Assembly: GCA_022496805.1 (NCBI GenBank)
Contig: CM040103.1
Location: forward strand, 12,170,001 to 12,234,000
Direction: 5' to 3'
From: Pohlia nutans
Taxonomy: Eukaryota > Streptophyta > Bryopsida > Bryales > Mniaceae
DNA: 64,000 bases
Shown: piece after piece, positions 10,682 through 24,975 of the stretch
How the letters are laid out: every line of letters starts with the position of its first letter
Numbering within the stretch: the first letter of the stretch is position 1
Notes under the pieces: generated by a model
Told to the model about the DNA's origin: nothing
The model's input: only the letters and a program-made list of their open reading frames with translations
The model's database searches: none
Translations under genes and position numbers: made by a program

Positions 10682-13600
10682 ATGTTCTTTGCATAGTAAG
10701 TAAACATTGTCTTGTCGAGAATTAGACAATCCATATTTGAGCCCTTTTCTAGAACTAGATAAATCATGCATGTGGGATTTTCAAAAACAATTTACCCAAA
10801 AAAGATTTATTTGTGATTTTTTAAAGTTAAAAGTAGTTTTTGACCCAAAACCCTTACATAGGTTGCATGTAAATCAATGACATAGAAATTATCAAATCCA
10901 TTGGTGAGTAGCCATGTGGCATTGTTGAAGCACACACAACAATCTAGTTTGTCACGGTACATGGAAGAGCCTACATGACGGTTCTAGGTCCATTCTTGGT
11001 TTTGGATACATCTACCTTATGTATATAAAATAAGAGCGATCCAAAGTTGCCTAAAAAAATGAAGATTATAGAGGCCAAGTTGAGAGGTCCCTACAGCTCG
11101 CTATGAGAGATGTGATTGACCCTAATTGGATCGATTGGCCACGAGGTTTGTGATTGAAGTGTGAACAAGACCCAAGATGTAGCGGTCAGAAACAAGCAGG
11201 CGATAGGAGAAGGTTGGGTTGGTCCCAGGGAATTTTTACAAGTTCGCTACTCTTCTATCTTAAATGTGGTTTGATAGGCTAAAATTAAGCGAGCAACTGG
11301 AGATGCTTTACAGACCCAAGATGGGGTGGTCAAAAAAAATATGACGAGGGTGTAGGTCAAAGCAAGATCCAAGATTATTTGCACAAGCTCTATGTTTGTA
11401 TGTTAGGCCGGCTTTGTTGGTATAAAGGTCCAAAGTCTTTTGATCTAATTAAATATAAGGTTGATATTGTAAAGTCTTTTGGAAGCACATTGTGTTGTAT
11501 AAAGCAACCTCCTCTTAAAAGAAGGAATTATTGCAGGGGTTTTATACTTGCATTTAATGCTGAAGATTCAGGCTTAGTGAGAGTAATACACAATATGAGG
11601 AAGATATAGTGATGCTTCTATAATCCCTCTAGCTAATTCAAAGAAGGAATCAGTACCCTAAATTGATGGGCAATAATGATTATCCATGTATAAAAGTTGT
11701 GATTGGCTCATGCACTATATAGAGGGTGATTATGGCGGTTAACGGGTATGGAGACGACATCTTCTAACACCAAATCTTAGATGTGATTACACTGCAGTGG
11801 GGTGAATTGAAGGAAGAAGGGTGCAAATCCTCTAAGGCCCACTTTACATTAGGGCCCGATCCAATTGTTGACCCGGGAGTTGGCCCAAATCCAAATGACA
11901 AATAATTGGACCAATGATTGTACAAATAGTAGAGATGTATGAGACGCATAGTAGTGATAATAGGAGGTGTTATATCTCTTTTTTCCATTTTCAATCAGTT
12001 CAAAGAATACGTATGTCGCACTTCTCTCCTTGAATTAAGAAGGACCCATTCTATGAAGGTTGAGAAGTTTTATTCTTTTTCTTTGGAAGTGAAGAATGGA
12101 TGGGAAGATTGAGACACTGTGGAGATTGAGAAGTTGTCATGGCCATCCTCATACTTCACACGGTCTTTAAGGGGAGTCACACCTTCTTCATAAAGAATGG
12201 CCATGATTGGTTCTACAATTCTCTCTTTAGGTCTTCAATCTTCAAAAATCAAACTTCTTGGAAGTGGTATTACACCCCTAATGTATTTGAGGTTTTGGTA
12301 TATTAGTTGAGGTGTTTCGGCCCAAGGCTATGTTTGAAGCCTTTGGTCCTAAGTTGTTGAATTGGGCTAAAAATACTTTGACCCAATTTCTTTGGATTTG
12401 TCAATAGTTTTGGCGCCAAATATTAAGCTTTATAGACTGCCACTTAGAATGAAGAGTTGTTTCAATCAAACCCAAGTAGAAAGTTGTTGAACCTAATTTA
12501 CTAAATTAGAGCAATTATAGTTGAAATTTGTAAATTTTAGGTCGGGTCAACGATCAAATCTTAATGTAAAGAGGGCCTAAGGGTACATTCTTACCAGGTG
12601 ATAAAAATTAGAGTATAAATCAGATTTGGTAGTGTTTGTAAATGTAAAACTAGGGTAGCTACATACAAGGGGAGCTACAAAAGGTTGAATCTCGAGTTGA
12701 ATTGAATTTGGAATGGAATTGAGTTTAGTTGAATGGTGGAGGATGCACCATTGCATGCAAGAGTGTAAACTTTCAACTAAGCAAAGGACACCACAATCCA
12801 ATTTTTTCTCAAGATGGAGACCATGGTTGAGATTCTTTTCTCAAAAATTGAAACAACTCTTTAAGTGTAGCCATGTGTTAGACCATTTTGGGTTGAAAAT
12901 AGTTTCTTGATGTTTTAATTCAATCCCTTGTGTTCCACCCATATAAGATTGAATTGGAATTGATTTGAACTTTTCTAATAATGGTCCAATTGAATTTGAA
13001 ATGACACTAGAAGATCATTGGGAGTCTATGACCGGTTGTTATATGACTAATCGACTACAACTAGTTAGGAAATTAAGTTAAATTTGTTTTTTAAAATTTT
13101 AACTACAAAATCGATAAGAATTGCTCCTACAACTAGTGCAGTCGGCCATTAAACTGGTGCAGTTGGCAATAAAACTATTACAATTGGCAAAATGACTATC
13201 TCTTATGAATCGGTCATCAATACTAGTACAAATACGGTCTTTGGTGTAAGCATTATTCTTGTACTCGTGGGTACGACTATAGGCACAACTAATGTTGATA
13301 TTTTTCTTTCATTCTTTAGAGGCCTTTTTATTCTATATTATATTTAACACCAAAATGAATTAAAACATATAATTTGTCACCTCAATTGTTCACATCAACA
13401 AGTTTTTCTCATTGTGACAATGTAGGTCATCAATTATGTTGGATTAATTATGGGCGATAAGAACTCTAGTCTTTGTACAAAAAAACTAGACCAAAAAACT
13501 ACATTATATAGATCTAATATATAAATTGAACACATTCTCCTATTCAACAAATATTTCAAATGCAAGGGCATTAAGATTTAACAATGGTTCATGTTGCAAC

Positions 13601-14471
13601 CCATTTAGTCTTTACAAAGGCCAATGCAGTCCCATGCTTTCAATTCCAAGAAAATATTCAAATATCGTGAAAATCAACATCATTTTCATATTTGTCAAAT
13701 TGTGAATATTTTAAATTCTATAAATGTCAACTTCCTTCAATTTTGTATACAACAATCTAAAACGATGTATACCAATATGCAAAGATACAAAACGTTTTTG
13801 AAGCTCCAAGAAAAACTTGAAAAAATAAAAAGTAGTTTTGAATTATAACGCACAAAACCGAGTTTTAGACATGGCTAATTTTGAAATTCATTTTCTTTCA
13901 AATCATAATTGAGTTTTTCTTTCAAACTTCCATAGTAATGTATTATATGTCGCATACTACAACTTTCACATATCCACTTTTGAACTTTGCCAATTGATGC
14001 TTATAGTATAGTTGTTTGAATGGAAAAGTTTCAATTCAATACTCTGTATTGTTTGTCATTGTATTACACACTAATAATTCTAAGTGATAATAAATAAATG
14101 ATTTTTAATCACAATGGATTGAGATAAAACAATAAATTATTCTATTGCAAATTTATACTAGGGCTCCACTTCTCTCTGCACCACGAGTGACGAAGTGAAA
14201 AGCAATGAATTTGAATGAGAAGTGCAAGGCTAGATTATTGCACATAATGATTTTTGAGGGTAGAATGGGACTAGTCATGGAAAGACCATTCAAGGATGCG
14301 AAAGGCTAGGTTACATCATAGAAAATCTTTCCCTAGAATTCTAAACGGTCGAGTTGCAACTTGCCGATTCACTTACAAACCCTACAACCGTTGAAAAGCT
14401 ATAATTGTCAATTAAAAATGTACTTCTTTAAGGTTGATATTGATTGCAATATATACATATGTGTGTGTGTG

Positions 14472-14508
<37 letters not shown>

Positions 14509-15864
14509 TTATTTATTTATTTGAAAATTTTAAGAAAATTTATTGTATCATGAAACTGAATCCAATGTGGATGTCATTGTAAGTTTGTAACATTCTACTA
14601 AATCCTTTACCATTATACTTAATAAATTATTCACATGTTTAGAAAAGACTTTAAAATGATATGAAAAATTAAAATTAAAATTATGAAATTTAATTACATT
14701 AATTGAAATATATTCATGTATGATATTTGTAGAATACATTTTTTTATTTAATATCAAATAAAAGTTACAAATTATAAATTTGTAATAAATTTAAAAAAAT
14801 ATATAATAATGATAACCAAATTTATTCATGAAAGTGTACACAATTTATAACAAGTTTTGAAATCAAAAATGATGAAAGCATAGATAGGAACGTTTGGAAG
14901 TACTAGATGAAAAGACGTATTCACTAAATAAATAACAGTCAATAATCAAGAGTCGCGCCTTATGGTTTTTGAAGAGGCAAGTTTGGCACTAAAATCTTCA
15001 TCTACCCGGCCCTTTTTTTTCTCAGGCTTCAAGCCTTTATCAACTCAAAATTCTTATACTTTCACAAACCTCAAAAATATTTATATCTTGAGGTAGAAGA
15101 AGAGAAACCCTCTTGGATTTTTAAAGAGTAGTAGTGCTCGGTATGTCTTGGAGTTTAACCTCTTCAAAAACATACATTCAATGTAGTAATAATATTACAT
15201 AATTTTCTATGGTTATAAGTAGTTGCAAATTTAAAACATAAAAAATTCCTTTCACTAGTTTTGTGCTTCATAATTTGATTTTCTAAGTTGTATCAAGTGC
15301 CTATTATGTAACAACTATTAGCATGGAATATTTAAAACTTTCCTTGAATGTTTTTGATTAATGCTTTTGAAGGTCAATTGAGAGTTGCCAAACTAATGCT
15401 CAAGTTTTGAATGTACTGTTAAGGGGTAACAATACCAGCTCTAATTCAAGTGAGTCCTCACAAACGTCAAAAATTGCAAAAACAATTCTTGATCAAAATT
15501 CAAATATAGCAACAAGATCTTCTTGCATTATTAAATAATAAGTTGGATAAGTATCTTTGTATATATTACATCAGATTAAGACAAACATGTATTGGAATAG
15601 GTTTTGTAAAAAATGTTTTGTAATAATAACATATATTGAAATAATTGAATTAGTAACTTGTATACGACACAAATCAGCTCACAAATGAATTAGGTCAGAT
15701 TTGTTTGTTTTTCAAATTCACATCATTTTGAAATCAACATATAATTTTTTTAAATAGGTTTTCATTTCTACTACTGCAACACATAATTTTATTTTTTAAG
15801 TTTATCACAACTATTCATAGAGAAAGAAAGTTCAATAATAATGTATGCATGTGTAGGTAACTAA
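10682..15864. other. Gene-poor AT-rich stretch
   Basis: No gene is recognised. It holds a decayed copy of the 8495-8836 MITE (about 11957-12280), an unclassified repeat at about 11640-11830 that recurs at 33490-33645 (AATAATGATTA-CCATGTATA, GGGGTGAATTGA), and an AT microsatellite at about 14476-14503. The short open frames here show no recognisable domain. Confidence 0.5.
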
Positions 15865-17669
15865 ATGGCAAGAGAGTGGAGTTTACAAGAAACCAAAGTT
15901 TTGGTAGAAGAACACATTGCACTGAAAGAAGAGGAGAAACTTGAGAGCTGTACAGCAAGTGAACATTGGAGCAAAATAGCCAAGAGGTTACGAGATAAAG
16001 GATTTTATCGAAGTTACAAGAGTTGCAATAAGAGATGGTATAGACTCGAACAATATGAAGTCCAAATTTTTTCATTCAATATGGAGGAAGGGAAAAATAA
16101 AAATTATTGGGATTTGACAAGAGCTGAGAGGTTAGAGTACCGCGATAAATGGCCCCAACTGCCATTAGGTGATGGAATTGATAAAGAAATGTTTGATTTC
16201 TTGAAAAAAAATTCTCACCAATATGAGAAAATAGATAAGTCAGAGTCTATGAATACATTTATCACATGTATCGATAACAAAGAGGTGATACATGCCAAGC
16301 CAAACATAGAGACCAATAGGTATCAAAAAAAAGTTTGTAATTTGTATGTTGTGAAAATTCATGTAAATCATAATTTCATGCCTTCTAATGATTTGATGAT
16401 GATCAATCATACATGATACTACATGAAACAAAATGTTGATGTAGCAATGTTTTTGTATAATTGTAAATGCTATATTATTTAAAAATTTGAAGCCTTATAG
16501 TTCATATCCAAAAATATACTATCATTTTTTCACTTTAAATGAAAAAAATAACATTCATAATGTGTAGTGCTAATAGACAAACCGCTCCATTACCACAACT
16601 TGTAGTTCCTTCTCCACATTTGACTCCAAGGATATTGTCTCACACCACAACAACGAATGAAGAAGAACAATGGAAGCAACAAGAAGAGTCCATGCAGTCT
16701 CAGAAGAAGCCTAAAAACAATTACTCTACAATGAGTGAGCAACCACCATTGTCTTCTCAAGGAGCTTTAGATGGATTTAAGCTCCAAGCTCGGGAGCTTA
16801 GAAAAAGACGAGCAGCAGAATTCAGGAAAAATAATAGAACAGTTCCATACAATAGTACTCACACAACATTCATGAAGGGTATGCAACCACTACCTTCACA
16901 AAATTTACCTTTGATAACTGAAACAACTACCTTTGAATCAATTACAGTGATTCCTCCACCCGACAATGCCGTGGAACAATTTAGTAGCACTCCAATGAAG
17001 ATTCATCCAAAAGATAATGTGACTCAAACTAAGCCACCAATTCAATTCAAGAGGTTTAATTTATGTCCAAAGATGGACACCAATGAAAACAATAATAATT
17101 CTTTGTCAAATCATCAACAACCAATTGGAAGTCATTTGAATTTCCAATCCCAAAGCTCAAAACCAATTGTCCTCCCACTCAATCAACAGAAGCATTTATT
17201 GCATTCTATAAACTCTCACTTACCTTTACTTCAACCAAAAGATAACCACTTTAGCCAAAACAAAAATGGTGGTAGCTCAGAAGTTTACCATCATGCACCA
17301 ATGGATAGCAATAACCTCCCACAAGATTTGCTACATATGGGAAGTTTGGAAGAACAATTGCAACTGATTTTAGGTATGCATCCTAATCCTTCACAATCCA
17401 CCGAAACATGTGAACAACTTCACAAGAACATAGATGGACCTCATTTTAGCGGAACTAATAATCAACCATTGGAGAGTCAAAGCTTAGCCACTGCAAACCT
17501 ATTAGGTGTAGCAATAGGAGGACTTGGAGTGCAACTTGGAGCTATTGTGAAACTATTGCAAGCAAAACATACGGCTGAAGAGGAATTTCAAAAAAAAATG
17601 TTGCAGCTTATGGAAAACGTTCAAAATAACGTCTTGTTATTACAAAATTTGAAACAAGTCCATCGATAG
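15865..17669 (+). CDS. Trihelix/SANT-like transcription factor
   Basis: CDS join(15865..16319, 16568..17669), 518 residues. The donor is AATAG|GTATCA and the acceptor ATGTGTAG; the split AG+T codon keeps frame. Residues about 5-70 form a Myb/SANT-like trihelix DNA-binding domain: WSLQETKVLVEEH, then ASEHWSKIAKRLRDKGFYRS, SCNKRWYRLEQ, and YWDLT after it, with the spaced tryptophans of that fold. The second exon encodes a long Asn/Gln/Ser/Pro-rich region and a C-terminal helix-rich segment (about 470-515, GAIVKLLQAKHTAEEEFQKK) able to form a coiled coil. A nuclear DNA-binding role is inferred from the domain; targets are unknown. The gene is AT-rich, unlike the other genes here. A transposon-derived origin cannot be excluded. 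Confidence 0.78.
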
Positions 17670-18044
17670 ATTTAAAATCTCCAACAAGAAAAGTTAGCAA
17701 GATTCATTGGGAAGATTCAAGCCTTTTAGCAAGGCTAAGTTTGGAATAAACTAGTATGAAATTTTAGTAAATTGATTTACGTTTTAAATTAATTTGATTT
17801 TTAGTACAATGATCCCTTCTAATAAAAAAATTTAAGTCAGGAATACTTTTAGTTGTATTTGTATTATGCAATATAGATTGGTTAGACACTTTTGTTCAAA
17901 ATTGCATAATCTTTTTACTCTAACTTGCACTTCCATATAGTTGCTACAATCATTATAGAGATTGAAATAGTTTTGATTACCGGTATAACTATGTTTAGTT
18001 GTTTGTGATACATGACCACATAGACATAAGTGAACATGATATAC

Positions 18045-18077
<33 letters not shown>

Positions 18078-19907
18078 TACATATATTCATATATATGTTT
18101 ATATATTTATATTTAGATATTTTGGATTTACACTTTTTTTTGAATTGAAAGGAGCGTTTTTCATTTCAAGTTGCAGAACATTTTGTAATGCTTTTGCAAT
18201 TATATTATTACAATAGCTCATGCAAAAAATACTTATTGTTTACTCAATATTTTTTATCAAATTTCTCACTAATTGCCTTTACATTGTAAAATACAAAATG
18301 AGTAGATTGGCAAATTGATTGTTTTAACCAAATTCTAATGTTCTACAAAGGTTGTGCACATTGATTTCATTGGTATCAAGTTTTGAGTTTTTGAATCATT
18401 CATACCATTTTTGAATTGATACTATTATTAAGTGTTCCTTTTAGATACCTATTTAAACTACTATAATGCATTCCGTATTGGTACCAACATAGATTATGTA
18501 AAATTTAAAAAAACATACCACACTCATAGCTAGCTACACAAATTTATTCAATTAGTGTAAGTTTAGTTAGTACAAGACCTCCTTACACTAGTTTCAATGA
18601 ATTTTGAACAAATTTGAATACTTTAATGATTGATTTTTGAATGATTTGTGTAAATAATTTGGATAAAAGTTGGATGATAATCACAATACTTGAGATAGTA
18701 TAAAAATAGTGCATTAGAGGAAATATGAGCTTGCAAAAGGCCCTTAGAATGCCCACTTTTTAGCTCATAGTGACCATGAGCTACCATGTTGGAATTCATA
18801 ATCTATGCTATGACATTGATATCATGCAAACAAAAAAAAAAGAAAAAAAAAAGAGAGATATGACCCCCAAGCCTGCCCACCACAACTCATGTTTTAGTTT
18901 TAGTTTTATTTTTCTACCCCTCCTTTTGCAACTTTCCAAAGGACTTGGGGGTCTTTTATAAACCTATATTTCTTCTAGTGTAAACCAAGTTGTATAGAAT
19001 TAGTGCACAATTTTTTTGTATTTTGTACACCTCACAAATTAACATAATTTTAGAACTAATATAAGATAGTGTTCTTAATGCACTATTTAAGAGCATTAAT
19101 TAAATTGATTTGTGAAATACTAATTAGCTATTTTTCTATTAATATTTACACCGTGAGTAAAGTAAAAGAAACAACAATTTGCACACGAAGACTATATGCA
19201 AGCTACATCCCTTGCAAGCAAGCAATGGAAAACAATTGACAACATGTGATGCAAGATACACATCTTTGATGTGTTGATGAAGTAATGTCACATGAAGTGG
19301 TCTTACAAAAGGCCTCAAGCAAGACACTTTGAAACAAGCAATTATGCTACGAAATAGCATGGATGAAGGACGAGAATGCATTTAAGTGGAAACATGAATG
19401 GAATATGTGCCACAATTGATTTTAGTCCAAGAAAATGGGTGCTCTGCAATGTCTCTTCTGAGAGCCAAATATATTCGAATTGCACACTCATGTACAGGTG
19501 GTGTGTTCTAGGCAACAAATGGACAAATGTACACTACTAATACATGAAGGCAAAATCGGTATATGGTTGGTAATAGGTATGTTTATCCAAAAGGTTCTTT
19601 AGTTCTTCTTTGCAACACCTCAAAATCTGGCCACTGATCCTCCAATCATCATCACAAGTCCACATCATCTTTAGCTAAATTTGGGCACTCAAAGACACTG
19701 TTGAAGCCTCTACAATGCTATTGTTGAAAAGGGTGAATCCCACTAACTACTAAAAAACTTTGGAAAGGATGAACTCCACTAACTGCGACATAGTAGGAAT
19801 ATGATACTTTTTAAACTAGTCCCTTTTTTTCTAAAATAGTTCAAAATAACTTCTTTTTTTTAAATAATTGAGTAACAAGGGACGATTCAAATTTCAAGGG
19901 GACCATT
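17670..19907. other. Gene-free AT-rich stretch
   Basis: Contains the probable 3' UTR of the trihelix gene and an AT microsatellite at about 18042-18066. No gene or element with clear ends is recognised. Confidence 0.45.
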
Positions 19908-19911
19908 TTAA

Positions 19912-20451
19912 CCCTTTAGCGCGCCGGCGTCCAGAATCTGGACGCCGGATGAATTTTAGCAGCTCAATTTCTTTAGGTACCGGATGTTTTTCATCTTTTT
20001 TTTTTTTTTTTCATTCTTGTGCTAGTTGAATACCATTTGTACGGTATGGATCTTCCAAATAAGATAATGTGAATTTTTGAAAAATTACAAAAGTGATTGA
20101 TGTCAAGTTTCAATCTTAGTTCAAAAAGAAAGACCTTAAATATGATTTTCCATAGTAAGTAGAATCAAATAATGGAAACCATACCATCTCGTAGTGCATG
20201 TCATTCTAATTTCATTACAATATTTTTTAATTTTTTTGTGTTAATTTTGGATTTTTAATTGAATTTCAAGAGAAAACCATGCAAAATTACTTTAAAAATA
20301 TTAATAATAAATATGATGAATCCAACCGTACAGATGTTATCTACACATTGACATTTACAACTTTGTTTTGTACATCAACTCCATTTCCGTTTTTCATCAA
20401 CCATTTTATAACAAATCTTTGAAAACAGTGTTGAATCGGGACGTTAAAGGG
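19912..20451 (+). mobile_element. TTAA element, family A (540 bp)
   Basis: Near-identical to 3538-4078. Flanked by TTAA at 19908-19911 and 20452-20455. The left-end hairpin has the same 12-bp stem with loop base A instead of T. A poly-T run replaces part of the ATTTTTATTTATTTTT segment. High similarity suggests recent activity. Confidence 0.9.
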
Positions 20452-21359
20452 TTAAAGTACCAAATTCCAACTAGTCACAACCGCGATATTTTCAACAATC
20501 TTTACAGTTGCGCCAAGCCGGGTGTACTAGAGCGAAAGCAATAAGTTTCGCTCAGAGACATAATAGACCTGGCAAACAGGACAGCATGCACAGGCCACAC
20601 TATCATTCTATGTCACATGACAACATTTGACCTATTCATTTGTGAGGTTTTTGGCATGAAAGCCTGGCCGATGGTTCATAGCCAGTTCATCACTGAATCT
20701 GTGACAGCTTAATTATAAATGCCAATTCAGAAGCCCATTTTTTTATGACAGAAGAAAGCAAAGACCAAAACCGAGGACCCCTAAAATGAACAAAAAGAAA
20801 ACAGGTCTGCTTCAGAAAACAGTTGTAGTCTGTAAATTTACAGCCGGTGACAATCATTGAAGAAAGATATGAATCCATAATAGCATTGGAACAGGTAAAA
20901 GGCAACCAAGACTGAGCATGCAATTGCAAGTACTCAAATGGATTATTTCTGTCTGGTCGTCATGTATAATTACAGCTGTCCAACACCGACATTCAGTTCG
21001 AAACGAAGCAATATTGTTATTATTATTATAACTGAACTCCCTATAATTTCTATGGTGTGTGTGCAACTGGTGCTCTGACCGACCTTATTCTAATTTAAAG
21101 CTTTCCAGACTCCCTACTAAATTTCTCTGTGAACATGTATAGCAAAAAAATAAAATTTAAAGGCATTTACTTACACTTGCGGTAATTTGCTATAGGGCGG
21201 TGGGGTGAATTCTCTCCACCCCAATTAAATGAGGGTTAACAAAATTGTAGAGCTGGAGACAGAACCCGGTCAGAACCCACCTTCTTCGATGGTTCCTCCT
21301 GGTTGCTGTCCTCGCACACTTATGAGCACATTTTGTACAAGAAAGTGGCAGGCTCCATG

Positions 21360-24300
21360 TTACGCCGGCGTCAACTGCAACAAAACACACATCATGGTTT
21401 AGCACCTGGTGTAACCTTTTAAAAAGGTCCAGAGAACTCTTTCTGACTATTATTATACATCAGTATTTCATTGTACTTGACATAGTTTCACACCTTCTAT
21501 AAGTTTCATTAAAAAAGTGAAGTTAAAATTCACTGCAACATAATGTTAATGAGCTATTGGGGTCTCAATTTGGAACTTTCTATTTTCAACAAATGTTAAA
21601 TATGCTCCAACGTATCTACTGTCCCCATACTAGTTCAGTACCTGATTTAGTACTTGGTTTAGTATCTAGTTTAGTATCTGGTTTAGTACCTGGTTTAGTA
21701 ACTTTCACAAAGTTACCAGTACATTTTGTACAAGATTGGACTAGGTAATGCTCAAGAGCTGAGAGGCTTCAGACCATAATTGATTTATCCTTAAAGGAGG
21801 GTTGCTAAGCTCTGTCAATACAGAAGGGTGATATGGTGTAATTTCAGAAGAAAAAACAAAGCCATATGTCTTCCAATTTCAAGACATTTTACATAATATC
21901 TGTATTGTTTGGTTGATCTCAAGACTTAAAATGAGTAGGAAATTTATGGAAGTCCTAGAGAACACTCAAAGCAAAACTAGCACTATCAAATATTATGATA
22001 CCATATCAAGGTAATCTACACAATCAAGACCATCAAGATATGTACTTTCTGGTTGATCATGAGGCTACCAGTATCATATGCTCCCTAAATAGGTGTCAAC
22101 AACTTTTGGTGCTACATCAAATTTCAAACCACATCACCATTAAACAATGTACTGGACATTGCAACGAGAACAGTATGAAGAAACATTAAAATGAGATCTT
22201 CAGTACGAAGAAGCATGAAGCATGAGAACTTCACCCGTATGAAGAAATCTTGTCAAATGTGACTTATCATTAATGACTAAAGACCATTGTGACTTGTCCG
22301 TAGTGACTGAAATTGTGATTTTGAGTCATTATAGATAAGTCACAATGAAATTTAGTTGTTAAAGACATGTCACATTCAACAAGCTTTTGATTAGTGTTTA
22401 AACAAGAAGGCTGAACTTACCCAACATTGGTTTCGGATGACGCCATTAGTGCCAGACAGCACGCCTTGGCGTCCCATCTTCAACATGGATGCAATGAAGC
22501 TGTCGAAGAAGGCAGTGCGGTTGGCCGCAAAGTTGGTGACCATGGGTTGCGTGCGCGGGTCATTGTAGAGGTCTTGATCCGAGGTCATGACGCCACGGCC
22601 GATGATGAGGTTCACGTAGTACGAGGTGTCGAACATGTTAGGCGACTGCAAGTCCATGAACGTCTTCAAGTTCAGCGTGGCAAAGTCCGGCGCTGCGCCA
22701 TTCCGCGTGCAGAAGTTGTACAACTCCTGTCCAAACTCCGCGTCTGGGAACGGGCTGTTGGCCGCCAGGTTGTAGCGGTCCGCAAAGTTAGTGCAGTGAA
22801 TCTCCCCAATAGTGTGAGCCCCTGCATGAACCACTCCACACAATCAATTAGGTCAAACATTTCCACCGATGGTTGCTTTTCCTCAAATTTTCTTGGAAAA
22901 AATTGAGTCCCTGAGTTGACTCTGAAAGAGATTTTGGCCAATACTTTGCTTTCGAATATCAACTAGACTCTTCTAAATTTAGGACTTGCTTGGTACACAA
23001 GATTTGGAAATCGAGGTATCAATTTTGCCAATGGGCTTGCTCTTACACTAGGAGTATTGTCCACGCTCATCTTGAGGTTATAAATGTCAAAGCTAAAATC
23101 GTTTAAATCATCTAAAATTCGAGGTTCCAGTTTGACTTCGAGAGACCTTTTGCTAACCGTAGTGCTTGAGGTTAATATTTTGTTTTTGAATAGCAACCAA
23201 ACTCCTCTTGCTGAGAACGATTTTAATTTGAGTTGCTATTAGGAGGTTTAGAAATAGAGATACCAACCTCACTAGTGCAATTGCTCATAATAATCTACTT
23301 TGAGAGGATTGAAGATACCATATAAATTTAGGGTAAAAATCAAATTGAGCTTTACTACTGTACACTACAAAGCGGATTAAAACGGATCGGTTAGAATGTA
23401 GAATCGGGGACCTCGCCTCACTCAGCAAATGATCCTCCTGACGACATTCTCATCCCCAATTCTACTCGTGTCCCAAAGGATCTGAACTACTCTATGAGAA
23501 TCAGAGATTCCATGGCTGCAATCGGTTTTGGTACTACAAATGGAGCCATTTTACTATCAAAATGGCAAAATAGGCACTTTTCTAGACGCTCATCAGATCT
23601 ACACTAGTCTTCGTTTTGAAAGCTCTGAGCACAATTTTGGTGCTCTAAAATACACCAAATCAATGAAATGCTTAGCCTGGACTAAACCCCCAGAGTGATA
23701 TATTAGAGAAGGTTTAGCAATTCAGAACACGGACCTGAGAGGACGACGAGATCGGTCTGGTTTAATCCAGCAAGCGCCAGGGACGCCAACAGAGCATCCA
23801 CTTTCATTGTCGACAGCGGCACGCTGGCAGTCGCCGCGGCCAAATACGAAACGACGCCATCTCGACGCCCCAAATCGATATCAAAGCTCGGTCCTCCTGT
23901 CTGCAAAATCCCAAAATCCACTCTACATTGATCGCCAACTCAAAACTCCTGAACTAGATTCATAATGGAAAATCTAGAAACGGAGTTTGGACAACCTAGA
24001 AACATTCTGATGACAGAAAGAACCGCGCCACAGACAATCTAGAAACGGAGTTTGGAAAATCTAGAAACGTTCTGCGGAAAGACAGAGCCGTGCGCGCCAT
24101 GGACAATCTAGAACAATCTAGACGTGGCTATGGGCGTTACCAAGCGGACGGAGTTGACAGCGGCGAGGGCGAGAATGTCCGCGCACGAGACGATCCCGGG
24201 ACAGGCAGCCTCGACGTGCGCTTTGATGTCATCGATGACGTCGAACTTGGCGAGCGTGGCGCTGATGGGCGCGTCTTTCTCCGCTTGCAATGTCGCCGTG

Positions 24301-24590
24301 GAGTTCAGCAGGATCGACGCGTCGCACCCCGCCGCGACGCAGTCGTGGAAAAACAGGCGCAGCAGCTTCCCGGGCGTCTGAATGTCCTGCAGCACTGCGA
24401 AGTTCACCCGGTCCGCCACAATCTGCGTCACGTTCGGACACGACGTCGCGTAGAATCCGAATTGCAGCCCCGGACCGACCGACGGCGTCTGCAGCAACGA
24501 GCGCCGACCCCCGAACATCCCCCTTATGGGACATCCCACTGCACTGCTAACTACACAAAGAATCACCACCACCAGCAAACCCGACCTCAT
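21360..24590 (-). CDS. Class III (secretory) peroxidase
   Basis: CDS complement(join(21360..21374, 22421..22821, 23735..23900, 24141..24590)), 343 residues. MRSGLLVVVILCVVSSAVG is a signal peptide, so the enzyme is secreted to wall or vacuole. LLRLFFHDC holds the distal Arg and His; LVVLSGAHTIGEIHC holds the proximal haem His. All eight structural cysteines are present (SCPN, FHDC, GCDAS, ACPG, SCAD, EIHC, FCTR, NQCW). DLGRRDG is conserved. Such enzymes oxidise phenolics with hydrogen peroxide. Introns 1-2 are phase-checked. After NQCW a perfect GTAAGT donor occurs, and TTTTGTTGCAG near 21375 leads to LTPA-stop, a 15-nt last exon; this exon is inferred, and reading through would give VSSAFLFKH. 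The last intron holds a decayed TTAA element and a MITE. Confidence 0.9.
21414..21640 (+). mobile_element. Decayed TTAA element, family D
   Basis: Lies in the inferred last intron of the peroxidase. It matches family D (44312-44534) through AGTATTTCATTGTA, AAAAGTGAAGTT, GCTATTGGGGTCTCAATTTGGAA and CAACGTATCTACTGTCCCCA. The ends are no longer intact. Confidence 0.6.
21632..21702. repeat. 12-bp tandem repeat
   Basis: About six diverged copies of TTAGTATCTGGT follow directly after the decayed family D element, within the inferred last peroxidase intron. Confidence 0.75.
22251..22380. mobile_element. Short MITE in the peroxidase intron
   Basis: A stretch beginning GTCAAATGTGACTTATC and ending GACATGTCACATTCAAC has imperfect inverted ends, with internal GTGACTTGTCC and ATAAGTCAC also in inverse orientation. 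This resembles common plant hairpin MITEs. The superfamily is not assigned. Confidence 0.55.
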
Positions 24591-24967
24591 CGTAAAAATC
24601 CCACACAATGAAACTCACACTCCACTAGAACTGGCTCTAGAATTTATTTTCTAGTCTCGCACTAGTCAAAAGCTCTCGCGTAAAAGAGATTCACACACTG
24701 CACGCTCTGTGGATTCGCAATCACGTCTAGATTATCGAAAGCGCCACTCACGAAATCGCCGTGCAATCTACTCTCTAGACAATGATTGCTCAGCTGCTGG
24801 CGTGCCACGGAATGAATCCGTCGCTACAACTTAACAGTACTCCGACCCTACTAAACCTTCACAATTCGCGACCCCACTAAACCTTCGCTAGTGTAGCTCT
24901 TACATGGACTTCGGGATGATCCCGTTGGTCAGAAATGATATAAAATAAGTTAGAAGGAGGCAAGTCT

Positions 24968-24975
24968 TATAAAAG
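24968..24975 (+). promoter_or_regulatory. TATA box on the plus strand
   Basis: TATAAAAG followed by GGGGG lies 378 bp upstream of the peroxidase start but on the opposite strand. A GC-rich stretch follows to about 25440, with a strong splice donor CACAG|GTAAGT at 25392/25393. Together they suggest a divergent transcript whose product is not recognised. No conserved protein is seen. Confidence 0.3.

Noticed and set aside
22427..22906. 159-residue plus-strand frame over peroxidase exon 3
   Set aside because: Antisense shadow of a well-supported exon.
24090..24611. 173-residue plus-strand frame over peroxidase exon 1
   Set aside because: Antisense of a GC-rich exon; arginine-rich composition with no domain.
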